41,633 nucleotides of DNA, taken from DASYVD01 sp050693035. GTDB taxonomy: Bacteria; Actinomycetota; UBA4738; CALAEC01. Below are positions 6,808 through 13,605 of this stretch, one piece after another. The stretch spans positions 1 to 41,633 of the forward strand of contig JBOGWB010000054.1 of NCBI GenBank assembly GCA_050693035.1, read 5' to 3'. The translations under genes were made by a program, and so were the position numbers. Under the pieces are notes generated by a model. That model worked only from the letters and a program-made list of their open reading frames with translations. It had not been told where the DNA came from and searched no databases. How positions within the stretch are numbered: position 1 is the first letter of the stretch; the number at the start of each line of letters is the position of its first letter.

Positions 6808-7626
6808 TCAAAACTCGAATTGTTCACCCCTGATCTCCTTCTGCTGGACTGCATGGAAGCCCCTGGTGCGGGTGATGGTTGCGACATCTATGTCACCCCC
6901 TACCCCTCGAATATCGACCATGAACGTCTGCAGCTGAGCGGTCGTCCTGACCAACAGTATTGCCAGGTCGATGCAGTCCTGCAACGGCAGGAACTGGTAG
7001 GGAATCGGCAGGCCCAAGTTCTCCATGAGGTGCTGGCGGATATCTGCCTGGCGCTCAGGCCCCAGCCCGAGATACTCCTGGACCACCTTGGGCAGCTGAG
7101 GATCGAACCCGTTCAGTAGCCGCGTCGCCGTCTGAAGCTGACCCCCCCAAATCACTCCGAAAGAGTCACCGGGGTTCTTCTCGGCAGGCTTGATGGCGAG
7201 AGGCACGTTTACCTCGAACACACGCCCGTAGGGTGCGCCCTCGTCATACCCCCCAATGAGGAAGATCATCTGGTCCGACGACTCAGGCGGCATCCCCGCA
7301 GCGTCCCACTGGCGCTTGAAGAACTCGCCAAGCTTGGTCGCGAATTCCTCTACGGAGAGGCGGCTGGCGTTCGCCTTCTTCAACTCGGTTTCGAACTCAG
7401 GGAGGAAGCTGCTGGCGGTTCGTGGTGCCGTCTGACCGAGGGCACCAAGTCCATACGTAATCGCAGCCACGAAGTCCTGCCCCTCCACCTTTAGCAGCTT
7501 CGTGGCGTTGTCAAAGAAAGCAGGCAAGAGAATGTTGCTGTCGACCCGCTGCGCTGTTAGCGTTACACGACTGTCGGCCGCCAGCACGATTCCCTCTGGA
7601 CCCTTGAACACGACGCCCAGTGACAA
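6808..7626 (-). CDS. Proteasome-like Ntn hydrolase with serine nucleophile
   Basis: This 272-residue protein starts MSLGVVFKGPEGIVLAADSR. A TAG two codons upstream fixes TTG 7626 as the first usable start. After removal of Met, Ser becomes residue 1 and the Asp of AADSR falls at position 17, as in proteasome beta subunits, HslV and Anbu. A lysine in DNATKLLKV can serve as the Lys33 equivalent, with an insertion of about nine residues before it. A glycine-rich stretch AAITYGLGALGQT follows, then a long C-terminal half of unknown role. It is probably a cytoplasmic peptidase that needs no propeptide. No ATPase partner is in the window. It sits next to attR as cargo of the element. Confidence 0.7.
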   Translation of the reverse strand: MSLGVVFKGPEGIVLAADSRVTLTAQRVDSNILLPAFFDNATKLLKVEGQDFVAAITYGLGALGQTAPRTASSFLPEFETELKKANASRLSVEEFATKLGEFFKRQWDAAGMPPESSDQMIFLIGGYDEGAPYGRVFEVNVPLAIKPAEKNPGDSFGVIWGGQLQTATRLLNGFDPQLPKVVQEYLGLGPERQADIRQHLMENLGLPIPYQFLPLQDCIDLAILLVRTTAQLQTFMVDIRGVGGDIDVATITRTRGFHAVQQKEIRGEQFEF

Positions 7627-7723
7627 GACCTAGGAAGCCCCCTGTTGAAGGGGCAGGAAGATACCACCAGCCTGGTTGACAAGTAAATAGCTCGCCGCAC
7701 TTGCGTCCGGCCCCCGAACGGTT

Positions 7724-7745
7724 TGCTGCTGGTTTGCTGCTGGCC
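7724..7745. repeat. Right copy of the 22-bp end repeat
   Basis: Identical over 22 bases to 2895-2916 and in the same orientation, about 59 bases inside attR. Just upstream the same core repeats, giving two adjacent copies of GTTTGCTGCTGG. It may be an integrase arm-binding site. Confidence 0.6.
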
Positions 7746-7804
7746 TCGGCTTCTGGACGCTCCTGCGATCCTTTCACAGCGCCTCTGATCTGCGGTTTCG
7801 GCCG

Positions 7805-7851
7805 GTGGTCCCTACGGGATTCGAACCCGTGTCTCCACCTTGAGAGGGTGG
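7805..7851 (-). repeat. attR: tRNA-Glu 3' part, repeat copy
   Basis: This is the 47-bp repeat copy that belongs to the intact tRNA-Glu gene and is identical to 2735-2781. It includes the anticodon loop, variable region, T arm and acceptor 3' strand. Integration therefore kept the tRNA functional. Confidence 0.9.
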
Positions 7852-7878
7852 TGTCCTGGGCCTCTAGACGAAGGGACC
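7806..7878 (-). tRNA. tRNA-Glu (anticodon CTC)
   Basis: The 73-nt minus-strand sequence folds as a standard cloverleaf. The acceptor strand GGTCCCT pairs with AGGGACC, with A as discriminator. The anticodon stem CCACC/GGTGG closes the loop CTCTCAA, giving CTC. The T loop is GGTTCGAATCC-like. CCA is not encoded (CCG follows). It reads GAG codons and is the integration site of the neighbouring element. Confidence 0.95.
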
Positions 7879-7884
7879 GGGGAG

Positions 7885-7955
7885 CTGGGTCGCCTGGATT
7901 CGAACCAGGACTAGCTGATCCAGAGTCAGCCGGGCTACCGTTACCCCACGACCCA
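7885..7955 (-). tRNA. tRNA-Gln (anticodon CTG)
   Basis: The 71-nt minus-strand sequence forms a cloverleaf. The acceptor TGGGTCG pairs with CGACCCA and the discriminator is G. The anticodon stem GCTGA/TCAGC closes the loop CTCTGGA, giving CTG for CAG codons. The T arm contains GGTTCGAATCC. Six bases separate it from tRNA-Glu, so both are probably cut from one transcript, with tRNA-Gln first. Confidence 0.95.
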
Positions 7956-8102
7956 GTAGGCACCCTTTGTACCACACGGTTGGGCGGGTTGACCGTCGGC
8001 GGGTTTTGGCGTTCGATCCGCCGAACAGCTGCAGGATTTCGAGAGTGCCCGGCGAACGGTACGGTTGCAATGCCGGGCAGACCAAGCTCACGGGGGGAGG
8101 GC

Positions 8103-8432
8103 GTGAACAAGAACGAGCTGGTCGCCGAAGTCTCGGATCGTACCGGCCTGGCCAGGGCCGACGTGGCTCGGGTGGTGGACACCGCAACCGAGGTCATCAA
8201 GTTCTCCGTCTCCCGGGGGAAGCGTGTTGCCCTGGTGGGGTTCGGGACCTTCGAGCGCCAGCAGCGCCGACCGCGGGTTGGACGGAACCCTCACACCGGT
8301 GACGCGGTTCGGATCCCGGCCCGGCGCGTCCCTTCCTTCCGTCCGGGAACGGCGTTCAAGGAGGCGGTCTTGGGCGGACGGGCCCGGAAGCTTCCTGCGG
8401 CCAGGAAGGCTAGTCGAAGGTCACGAGCTTGA
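8103..8432 (+). CDS. hup: HU-family DNA-binding protein
   Basis: From GTG 8103 the protein has 109 residues. The HU fold is clear: NKNELVAEVSDRTGLARADV at the N-terminus, then RGKRVALVGFGTFERQQR, and the DNA-binding arm segment GRNPHTGDAVRIPARRVPSF. The end carries a short basic Ala/Lys/Arg tail typical of some actinobacterial HU proteins. It bends and compacts DNA in the nucleoid. GGGGGGAGG just before 8103 supports this start over an in-frame ATG at 8070. The last 23 bases overlap the end of the cold-shock-like gene on the other strand. Confidence 0.93.
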   Translation: MNKNELVAEVSDRTGLARADVARVVDTATEVIKFSVSRGKRVALVGFGTFERQQRRPRVGRNPHTGDAVRIPARRVPSFRPGTAFKEAVLGGRARKLPAARKASRRSRA

Positions 8433-8619
8433 GGGACCGAGCCAGCTTCTTCCCGCCCTCGTCGGTGAGGTCGAACTTCACTCGCTGGCCGATCCGCAGA
8501 TAGCGGATACCCGAGCCCTCCACGGAGGTCGGGTCGATGTGGATCTCCTGCTCGTCGTCGGTGAGCAGGACCCCGGTGCGGTTCTCGACGTCGTAGGTCT
8601 TGATCGTCCCCTGCGGCAC
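8410..8619 (-). CDS. Cold-shock-like small nucleic-acid-binding protein
   Basis: This 69-residue protein starts MPQGTIKTYDVENRTGVLLTD and contains IHIDPTSVEG and RIGQRVKFDLTDEGGKKLA. This is the five-strand OB layout of cold-shock domain proteins, but the aromatic RNP1 motif (KGFGFI) is replaced by RTGVLLTDD. It therefore belongs to the divergent cold-shock-like group and its RNA affinity is uncertain. TAGGAGG-like bases precede the ATG. It lies just downstream of and on the same strand as cofC, in a separate position of 16 bases. Confidence 0.75.
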   Translation of the reverse strand: MPQGTIKTYDVENRTGVLLTDDEQEIHIDPTSVEGSGIRYLRIGQRVKFDLTDEGGKKLARSLKLVTFD

Positions 8620-8635
8620 GTCGGCTCCTACCTCC

Positions 8636-9277
8636 TTACGGCGTTCGCAGGTTCAGTCTCTCCGCCAGCCCCATCTCGAGGCAACCCTGCCGTGTCCGAC
8701 TCCCTCGCCGCCACTCCAAGAGCTGGGCGATGTCGTCGGGGGTGTCAAGATCGAAGGCGAGCTCGGGCGCATGGACCACGGCGAACGGAAGATCCTTGAG
8801 CTCCGCCGCCTCTCGGTGCTTGCGAAAGGAGTTGGTGCCGAACCGGGCCGGGATCGCCCTCGGCGGGCGGCGAAGGAGGACGTTGGTCCCGTCCTCGGAC
8901 GCTGATGGGGCGGTGACGACCGGCCCTAGCGTTCGGAATACCCTCCCCAGCGACTCCGCGGTCAGCAGGGGAAGGTCCCCGAGAACCACCGCGAGGGCGT
9001 CGGCGCCGGCCGCTTCCTCCTGCACCTGGCGAATGGCCGCCGCCAGGCCGGCCTTCTCCTCCACCACCGGCCGGGCCCGGCGCCGGGCGGAGACCTCCAG
9101 CACCGACTCGTCGGGGGAGACCACCCAGGTCTGCCAGCCCCGCATGGCCGTGCAGGCGTCCAGGACATCCTCCAGCATGGCCAGCGTGAGCGCGGCTCGC
9201 TCGAGCGGTGCGAGAACCTGAGCCAGGCGGCTCTTGGCCCGTTCCAACGACTTCACCGGTACCGCGATCACGCGCAT
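8636..9277 (-). CDS. cofC: Phosphoenolpyruvate/2-phospholactate guanylyltransferase (F420 pathway)
   Basis: This 213-residue protein resembles CofC/FbiD, which uses GTP to activate phosphoenolpyruvate or 2-phospho-L-lactate for coenzyme F420 synthesis. Recognisable segments are the N-terminal nucleotide-binding AVPVKSLERAKSRLA, the LGDLPLLTAESL acidic motif, the APSASEDGTNVLL stretch and the C-terminal FDLDTPDDIAQLLE. Together these mark the MobA-like nucleotidyltransferase fold of this family. It is cytoplasmic. The other F420 genes (cofD/fbiA, fbiB, fbiC) are not in the window. An F420-type oxidoreductase at 24213 would use the product. Confidence 0.85.
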   Translation of the reverse strand: MRVIAVPVKSLERAKSRLAQVLAPLERAALTLAMLEDVLDACTAMRGWQTWVVSPDESVLEVSARRRARPVVEEKAGLAAAIRQVQEEAAGADALAVVLGDLPLLTAESLGRVFRTLGPVVTAPSASEDGTNVLLRRPPRAIPARFGTNSFRKHREAAELKDLPFAVVHAPELAFDLDTPDDIAQLLEWRRGSRTRQGCLEMGLAERLNLRTP

Positions 9278-9415
9278 GGGGCCGTAATGCTAGACCCTCC
9301 CGGGCCCTGGTACACGCATCCGAGGCGCCCGTCCGGAGGGCTCGTGCAGGCGCATCCGCAGTGGTCCGCCCGGAGGCGCGGACCCTACAATTGCGTCGGC
9401 CTCCGAGGAGGAAAC

Positions 9416-10084
9416 TTGCCCAGACGGCGCGAGCCCTGGATGCGGTTCGCTGAGAGCGTCCTGATCCCGCCCCTTACGGTGTGGTTCCGGTGGCGGTTCG
9501 AGGGAATGTCCAACGTGCCGCCGGAAGGCCCGATCCTCGTGGCCGCGAACCACATCTCACACTTCGATCCGCTGGCCCACGCGTTCTTCCTGGAGAAGGC
9601 GGGCCGCCGGCCGCGGTTCCTGGCCAAGAGGGAGCTGTACCGGAACCCGTTGCTCCGGCGGGTTCTCGAAGGCGCCCGGCAGATCCCCGTCCAGCGTGGC
9701 TCTGGGGACCCCGCTCCGGTGGCGGCGGCGATGCGCTCGCTACGGGAGGGGGAGGTCGTCGTGATCTACACGGAAGGCACCGTGACCAAGAATCCGGACC
9801 TCAGCCCGATGACGGCGAAGAACGGCATCGCCCGCCTGACCCTGGCCTCCGGAGTCCCGGTGCTCCCGATGGCCGTGTGGGGCACGCAGCACGTTGAGCG
9901 GCTGGGCCGCAAGAGCTTCCGCCCGGGGATCCGGATCTGGGTCAAGGCCGGGGTTCCGCGCGACTTCTCCGAGCACGAGGAGGGCAAGGACGAGCCCGAG
10001 ACCCTGCGGCAGGTCACCGACGCGGTGATGTCCGAAGTGGCCCTGCTCGTGGACGACCTCCGGGCCCGCTACCCGAAGCGCTGA
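9416..10084 (+). CDS. plsC: 1-acyl-glycerol-3-phosphate acyltransferase family
   Basis: From TTG 9416 (GAGGAGGA at 9404-9411 upstream) the protein has 222 residues. It shows the acyltransferase motifs in order: NHISHFDP (the HX4D catalytic pair) at about residues 45-52, KRELYRNPLLRRVLEGARQI, and YTEGTVTK in place of the usual EGTRS. The later segment VPVLPMAVWGTQ is also typical. It probably acylates lysophosphatidate to phosphatidate at the membrane in phospholipid synthesis. An in-frame ATG at 9440 is the alternative start. It is close to, and probably transcribed with, the trans-sulfuration gene that follows after 31 bases. Confidence 0.85.
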   Translation: MPRRREPWMRFAESVLIPPLTVWFRWRFEGMSNVPPEGPILVAANHISHFDPLAHAFFLEKAGRRPRFLAKRELYRNPLLRRVLEGARQIPVQRGSGDPAPVAAAMRSLREGEVVVIYTEGTVTKNPDLSPMTAKNGIARLTLASGVPVLPMAVWGTQHVERLGRKSFRPGIRIWVKAGVPRDFSEHEEGKDEPETLRQVTDAVMSEVALLVDDLRARYPKR

Positions 10085-10115
10085 CCGAACGCCCCAGTGC
10101 GCTACCCTTTCGCTG

Positions 10116-11297
10116 ATGGCTGACCGTGCAGAAGGCTTCACGACGCGGGCGGTGAGGAACCGGGTCGACCTCGGTGACGCCCGACCGGTCTCTGTCCCCA
10201 TCTACCAGACCGCCACGTACAGCTACGAAGACCCCGAGGTCCTGGCGGAGATCATCCGTCGGGGGAAGGAAGCCGGCTACGTCTACACGCGCTGGCACAA
10301 TCCGACCCGCGCGGCGCTCGAGGATGTCGTGGCGGATCTCGAAGGCGGGGAGGACGCGGTGTCCTTCTCCTCGGGGATGGCCGCCATCACCACCGTGCTC
10401 CTCACCCTGTCGAAGGCCGGAGATCACGTCGTGGCCAGTCCCTACCTCTATGGGGGAAGCTTCTCGCTCCTGACGAAGCTGCTCCCGCGGTGGGGGATCG
10501 ATGTGACCGTGGCGCGGAGCCACCACGTCGAGGACCTCCTGGCGGGGATCCGGCCCGAGACCGTCCTCTGTTACGTGGAGACGATCGGCAACCCCGTCGT
10601 GCCTGTTGCGGACCTTGAAGCTCTCGGCCCGGCGTGCCGGGAGCGAGGGGTGAAGCTCGTCGTCGACAACACCTTCGCCAGTCCGTACCTGTGCAACCCG
10701 CTCTCCTTCGGAGCCGACGTCGTTGTCCACTCCGCGACCAAGTACATCGGCGGGCACTACGACATGACGGGCGGCATCGCGGTCGGGGACGAAGAGACGA
10801 TGCGCGAGATCCGGGACGTGTCGACAGATCTCGGCGGGGTGGCGAGCCCGCTCGACGCGTGGCTTGCCCTCCGCGGGGTGCAGACGCTGGCCCTCCGGAT
10901 GGAGCGGCACTGCGAGACCGCCATCGCCCTGGCGAGGATGCTCGAGGAGCATCCCAAGGTGGCCCGAGTGTGGTACCCGGGACTCCCTTCGCACCCGGAT
11001 CACGACGTGGCCCGCCGGGTGCTGCGCGGCTTCTCCGGGATGGTCGCCTTCGATCTCTCCGGAGGCATGGAGGCCGGCCGGGCCTTCCAGGAGGCACTGG
11101 AGCTCGCCCTGGTCGGCGCCAGCCTCGGAGGCACTCATACACTCGTCGTACACGCCCCATCGGTCACCCACACTCAGCTGACGCCGGAGGACCGCCGGGC
11201 GGCGGGCATCCCGGACGGCCTGGTCCGAGTGTCGGTGGGTATCGAGGACTCCGAGGACCTCCTGGACGACTTCGCTCGCGCCCTCGAGAAGGTCTGA
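10116..11297 (+). CDS. Trans-sulfuration PLP enzyme (cystathionine gamma-synthase/lyase family)
   Basis: This 393-residue cytoplasmic protein has all landmarks of the Cys/Met metabolism PLP family: YTRWHNPTRAALE near the N-terminus, FSSGMAAIT, the segment CYVETIGNPVVPVADLEAL, VVDNTFASPYL and the PLP-lysine motif VVHSATKYIGGH at about residues 202-213. C-terminal elements GVASPLDAWLALRGVQTLALRM and RVSVGIEDSEDLLDDF complete the fold. Reaction choice within the family (cystathionine synthase, cystathionine gamma- or beta-lyase, methionine gamma-lyase, homocysteine synthase) cannot be settled from sequence. No methionine riboswitch is visible in the short upstream gap. Confidence 0.88.
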   Translation: MADRAEGFTTRAVRNRVDLGDARPVSVPIYQTATYSYEDPEVLAEIIRRGKEAGYVYTRWHNPTRAALEDVVADLEGGEDAVSFSSGMAAITTVLLTLSKAGDHVVASPYLYGGSFSLLTKLLPRWGIDVTVARSHHVEDLLAGIRPETVLCYVETIGNPVVPVADLEALGPACRERGVKLVVDNTFASPYLCNPLSFGADVVVHSATKYIGGHYDMTGGIAVGDEETMREIRDVSTDLGGVASPLDAWLALRGVQTLALRMERHCETAIALARMLEEHPKVARVWYPGLPSHPDHDVARRVLRGFSGMVAFDLSGGMEAGRAFQEALELALVGASLGGTHTLVVHAPSVTHTQLTPEDRRAAGIPDGLVRVSVGIEDSEDLLDDFARALEKV

Positions 11298-11306
11298 CCG
11301 ACCGAC

Positions 11307-12458
11307 GTGGGTGACGAGAAGCGGCCGAGGGTGAAGGACGAGCGGAGGCGGACCCGCCTGGCCCTCATCTTCGGGGGCCGCTCCGCGGAGCACGAGGTGT
11401 CGTGCGTGTCCGCGGCGTCGGTGGCCGGTGCTCTCGATCCGGCGCGTTATGAGGTCGTCCCGATCGGCATCGACAAGCAGGGCAAATGGCACCTCCTCGA
11501 GGGCCTTCCTGCGCTCCAGCCCGGCTCGCCGGAGCTGCCCGCCGTAGGACTGGAGTCCGGCTCGGAGATCGCCCTCTCCCAGGATCCTGGTTCCAGGGAG
11601 CTCGTGGCGGAGGACGGCCGGCGCGAAGCCGTGGACGTGGCCTTCCCTCTCCTCCACGGCCCTTTCGGCGAGGACGGCACCATCCAGGGACTCTTCGAGC
11701 TGGCGGGCCTGCCCTACGTCGGGGCGGGGGTCCTGGCCTCGGCCGTGGGCATGGACAAGGCCGTGCAGAAGGTGCTGTTCCGAGCGGCCGGCCTTCCCCT
11801 GGTTCCCCACGAGGTCGTGTTGGAGCGTGAGTGGCGGGAGGATCCTGAGTCGGTCGAGGCTCGCGCCGATGCGCTGGGACTGCCGCTGTTCGTGAAGCCG
11901 GGCACGCTCGGCTCGTCGGTGGGCATCACCAAGGTGAAGACACTGGCCGATCTGGAGTCGGCGGTGGAGGACGCCTTGGGCTACGCGCGGAAGGTCCTCG
12001 TGGAGCGGGCCATGGACGGGGCCCGGGAGATCGAGTGCGCCGTGCTCGGGAACGATGACCCGGTGGCCTCCGTCCCGGGCGAGATCCTGCCGTCGGGGGA
12101 GTTCTACGACTACCGCTCCAAGTACCTCGACGACCGCACCCGGCTCGAGGTCCCCGCCAAGCTCTCCCCGGAAGTGGTGGAGGAGGTCCAGCGGATGTCC
12201 GTGGCCGCTTTCCGGGCCATCGACTGCTCCGGGATGGCCAGGGTGGACTTCTTCCTGGTCGAGCCGGACCGGCTCATCGTGAACGAGATCAACACGATCC
12301 CCGGATTCACCAGTGTGTCGATGTACCCGCGGATGTGGCAGGCGTCCGGGCTCTCATACCCCGAGCTCGTGGACCGGCTGGTCCAGCTGGCGGTGGAGCG
12401 CCACGAGGTGGAGAAGAAGCGCGGCCGGACGCTGGAAGAGCTCCCCCCGCCCGGATAA
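11307..12458 (+). CDS. ddl: D-alanine--D-alanine ligase
   Basis: This protein of about 383 residues is an ATP-grasp enzyme making the D-Ala-D-Ala dipeptide for peptidoglycan. Markers are the N-terminal RLALIFGGRSAEHEVSCVSA, LLHGPFGEDGTIQGLFEL, VKPGTLGSSVGITKVK, the ERAMDGAREIECAVLGN strand, ARVDFFLVEPD and NEINTIPGFTSVSMYPRMW, where the glutamate and asparagine bind magnesium. The long basic N-terminal extension (about 18 residues) suggests that the true start could be the in-frame GTG at 11331 rather than 11307. Confidence 0.92.
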   Translation: MGDEKRPRVKDERRRTRLALIFGGRSAEHEVSCVSAASVAGALDPARYEVVPIGIDKQGKWHLLEGLPALQPGSPELPAVGLESGSEIALSQDPGSRELVAEDGRREAVDVAFPLLHGPFGEDGTIQGLFELAGLPYVGAGVLASAVGMDKAVQKVLFRAAGLPLVPHEVVLEREWREDPESVEARADALGLPLFVKPGTLGSSVGITKVKTLADLESAVEDALGYARKVLVERAMDGAREIECAVLGNDDPVASVPGEILPSGEFYDYRSKYLDDRTRLEVPAKLSPEVVEEVQRMSVAAFRAIDCSGMARVDFFLVEPDRLIVNEINTIPGFTSVSMYPRMWQASGLSYPELVDRLVQLAVERHEVEKKRGRTLEELPPPG

Positions 12459-12516
12459 GTCTCGCGACGGCCGGTTTCTTCGTCTGAAACTGGTCAAGAC
12501 CGTCCCGGTTCGTCCG

Positions 12517-13104
12517 ATGCCTACAGAGATGTTGGTACGACCGGCGGATGCGGGACAGGTGGACGTGCCGTGGCCCAGGGTGCTCCTGGCCGACGGCGAC
12601 GCCGCCACCGGGCAAGCCCTCCGCCGCTCCCTCCTGCGGATGGGGTTCGACGTGGTGGCTACGGTCTCCGCGGGCCCTGAGGCCGTGGACGCGGCCTTCT
12701 CGCTGAAGCCCGACGTGATCCTGCTCGACGTGGGGTTCCCAGGAGGGTTCGACGCGGTGCAAAGCGTTCGCAGGTACCTTCCGACGACTCACGTCGTGGT
12801 GGTCGGATCGGGCGACGAGACCCTGATGGAGCGGGCCCGGGAAGCCGGCGCCCACTCGTCCATAGAGAGAGGGTGCCCGGTCGAAGCGGTCGACGACGCC
12901 ATCGTGGATGCATGGGGCGCGGGCCGTGGGCACGCCTATGGCGCCGTTCGCGTGGGAGACGGTTATCAGGCGACCCGGCGAGCCGCCGCGGCTTCCTCGA
13001 CGAGGTCGAAGGCAACGGTCTCCAGAGCGTCGCTCCGTTCGCCACAGCCCGTGCACGCCCACACGACGACCTCGATCTCGCCCGAGGCGTCGACCGCGGC
13101 GTAG
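12517..13104 (+). CDS. Stand-alone CheY-like receiver protein
   Basis: From ATG 12517 (or ATG 12529) the protein is about 195 residues. Residues about 24-140 form a receiver domain: RVLLADGDAATGQALRRSLL, the phospho-acceptor aspartate in DVILLDVGFPGG, VVVVGSGDET and the last strand AGAHSSIERG. The conserved lysine is replaced by Arg or Glu, and one of the acidic-pocket residues is Gly. The last roughly 45 residues (Ser/Thr/Arg-rich) are encoded opposite the zinc-ribbon gene at 12966-13163 and look like a read-through extension rather than a real domain. The partner kinase is unknown. Confidence 0.7.
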   Translation: MPTEMLVRPADAGQVDVPWPRVLLADGDAATGQALRRSLLRMGFDVVATVSAGPEAVDAAFSLKPDVILLDVGFPGGFDAVQSVRRYLPTTHVVVVGSGDETLMERAREAGAHSSIERGCPVEAVDDAIVDAWGAGRGHAYGAVRVGDGYQATRRAAAASSTRSKATVSRASLRSPQPVHAHTTTSISPEASTAA

Positions 13105-13163
13105 GCGTCCACGAGCCGGAAATCCGTCTCGGCGCAACCTTCGCAGCACGTCTGCCGGCGCAT
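12966..13163 (-). CDS. Small zinc-ribbon-like protein
   Basis: This 65-residue protein starts MRRQTCCEGCAETDF and has a second cysteine pair in VVVWACTGCGERSDALE, giving a probable four-cysteine zinc site. A C-terminal helix rich in Ala and Arg follows. GGGAGGT lies six bases before the ATG, and a promoter-like TTGACT/GATAAT pair lies upstream, which supports expression. It overlaps the end of the receiver gene by 139 bases on the opposite strand. I do not know its function. Confidence 0.65.
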   Translation of the reverse strand: MRRQTCCEGCAETDFRLVDAYAAVDASGEIEVVVWACTGCGERSDALETVAFDLVEEAAAARRVA

Positions 13164-13202
13164 CGCGACCTCCCGTTTTTGGGGAAGAATTACAACGGTG
13201 TG

Positions 13203-13229
13203 ATTATCCCACGCTCGGGAGACAGTCAA
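13203..13229 (-). promoter_or_regulatory. Promoter-like pair upstream of the zinc-ribbon gene
   Basis: On the minus strand TTGACT (13224-13229) is followed by GATAAT (13203-13208) with a 15-base spacer. The hexamers are close to vegetative consensus but the spacer is short. The start of the zinc-ribbon gene is 40 bases downstream, so the leader would be about 30 nt. Confidence 0.45.
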
Positions 13230-13287
13230 CAGCACGCGAGAGGATGATGCGCGAGGCGCCCGCGCCGGACGGGCAGCAGGGTTCTTC

Positions 13288-13521
13288 CTACAGATGGACG
13301 ACCGGGCAGGTGAGCGTGCGGGTGATGCCGTCCACTGCCTGGATCTTGGCCACCACCAGCTTCCCGAGATCGTCGACGTTCCGGGCCTCCGCCTTGACGA
13401 TGACGTCGTAGGGTCCCGTCACGTCCTCGGCCGCCTGCACGCCCTTGATCTGGGCGACTTCCTTGGCCACCTGAGCGGCCTTGCCGACCTCGGTCTGGAT
13501 CAGGATGTAGGCTTGGACCAC
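13288..13521 (-). CDS. Lrp/AsnC-type ligand-binding domain protein, no DNA-binding domain
   Basis: This 77-residue protein is a stand-alone RAM (AsnC/Lrp effector-binding) domain. It starts MVQAYILIQTEVGKAAQVAK, with the typical GVQAAEDVTGPYDVIVKAEA and the last strand segment ITRTLTCPVVHL. Such proteins form oligomers that bind amino acids or other small ligands and may assist a full-length Lrp regulator. The N-terminal helix-turn-helix of Lrp is absent. GGAGGT precedes the GTG start. Confidence 0.82.
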   Translation of the reverse strand: MVQAYILIQTEVGKAAQVAKEVAQIKGVQAAEDVTGPYDVIVKAEARNVDDLGKLVVAKIQAVDGITRTLTCPVVHL

Positions 13522-13591
13522 GCGGCACCTCCTCCGGGAAGCCCCATTCTATGCCAAACCCTCCAGACGACGGCAACCGCAGGGGCGGGTG

Positions 13592-13597
13592 GATAAT
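13592..13597 (+). promoter_or_regulatory. -10-like element just before a small basic gene
   Basis: GATAAT ends nine bases before the ATG at 13606. A promoter there would start the transcript at or within a few bases of the ATG, that is, a leaderless message. This is common in actinobacteria. No clear -35 is visible and no Shine-Dalgarno sequence precedes the gene, which fits. Confidence 0.4.
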
Positions 13598-13605
13598 CGA
13601 GCGCG

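Larger units (their letters stand above)
2735..7851. mobile_element. Integrated element in tRNA-Glu, with decayed integrase
   Basis: An exact 47-bp direct repeat (2735-2781 and 7805-7851) bounds this segment. The right copy is part of the intact tRNA-Glu gene and the left copy is the displaced 3' part of that tRNA. This is the product expected when a tyrosine recombinase integrates into a tRNA 3' end. Inside are a recombinase C-terminal fragment (6204-6626), a coupled four-gene operon (2974-5066), a small helix-turn-helix protein, a membrane zinc-ribbon protein and a proteasome-like hydrolase. The 2974-4261 genes are visibly less GC-rich than the flanks. No replication or conjugation gene is seen. 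Because the recombinase lacks its N-terminal half, the element is probably stranded or depends on another integrase. Confidence 0.85.

Noticed and set aside
10014..11810. A 598-codon open frame on the minus strand opposite the trans-sulfuration gene and ddl.
   Set aside because: It is antisense to two clear housekeeping genes, is rich in His, Arg and Pro without any domain, and is explained by the high GC content.
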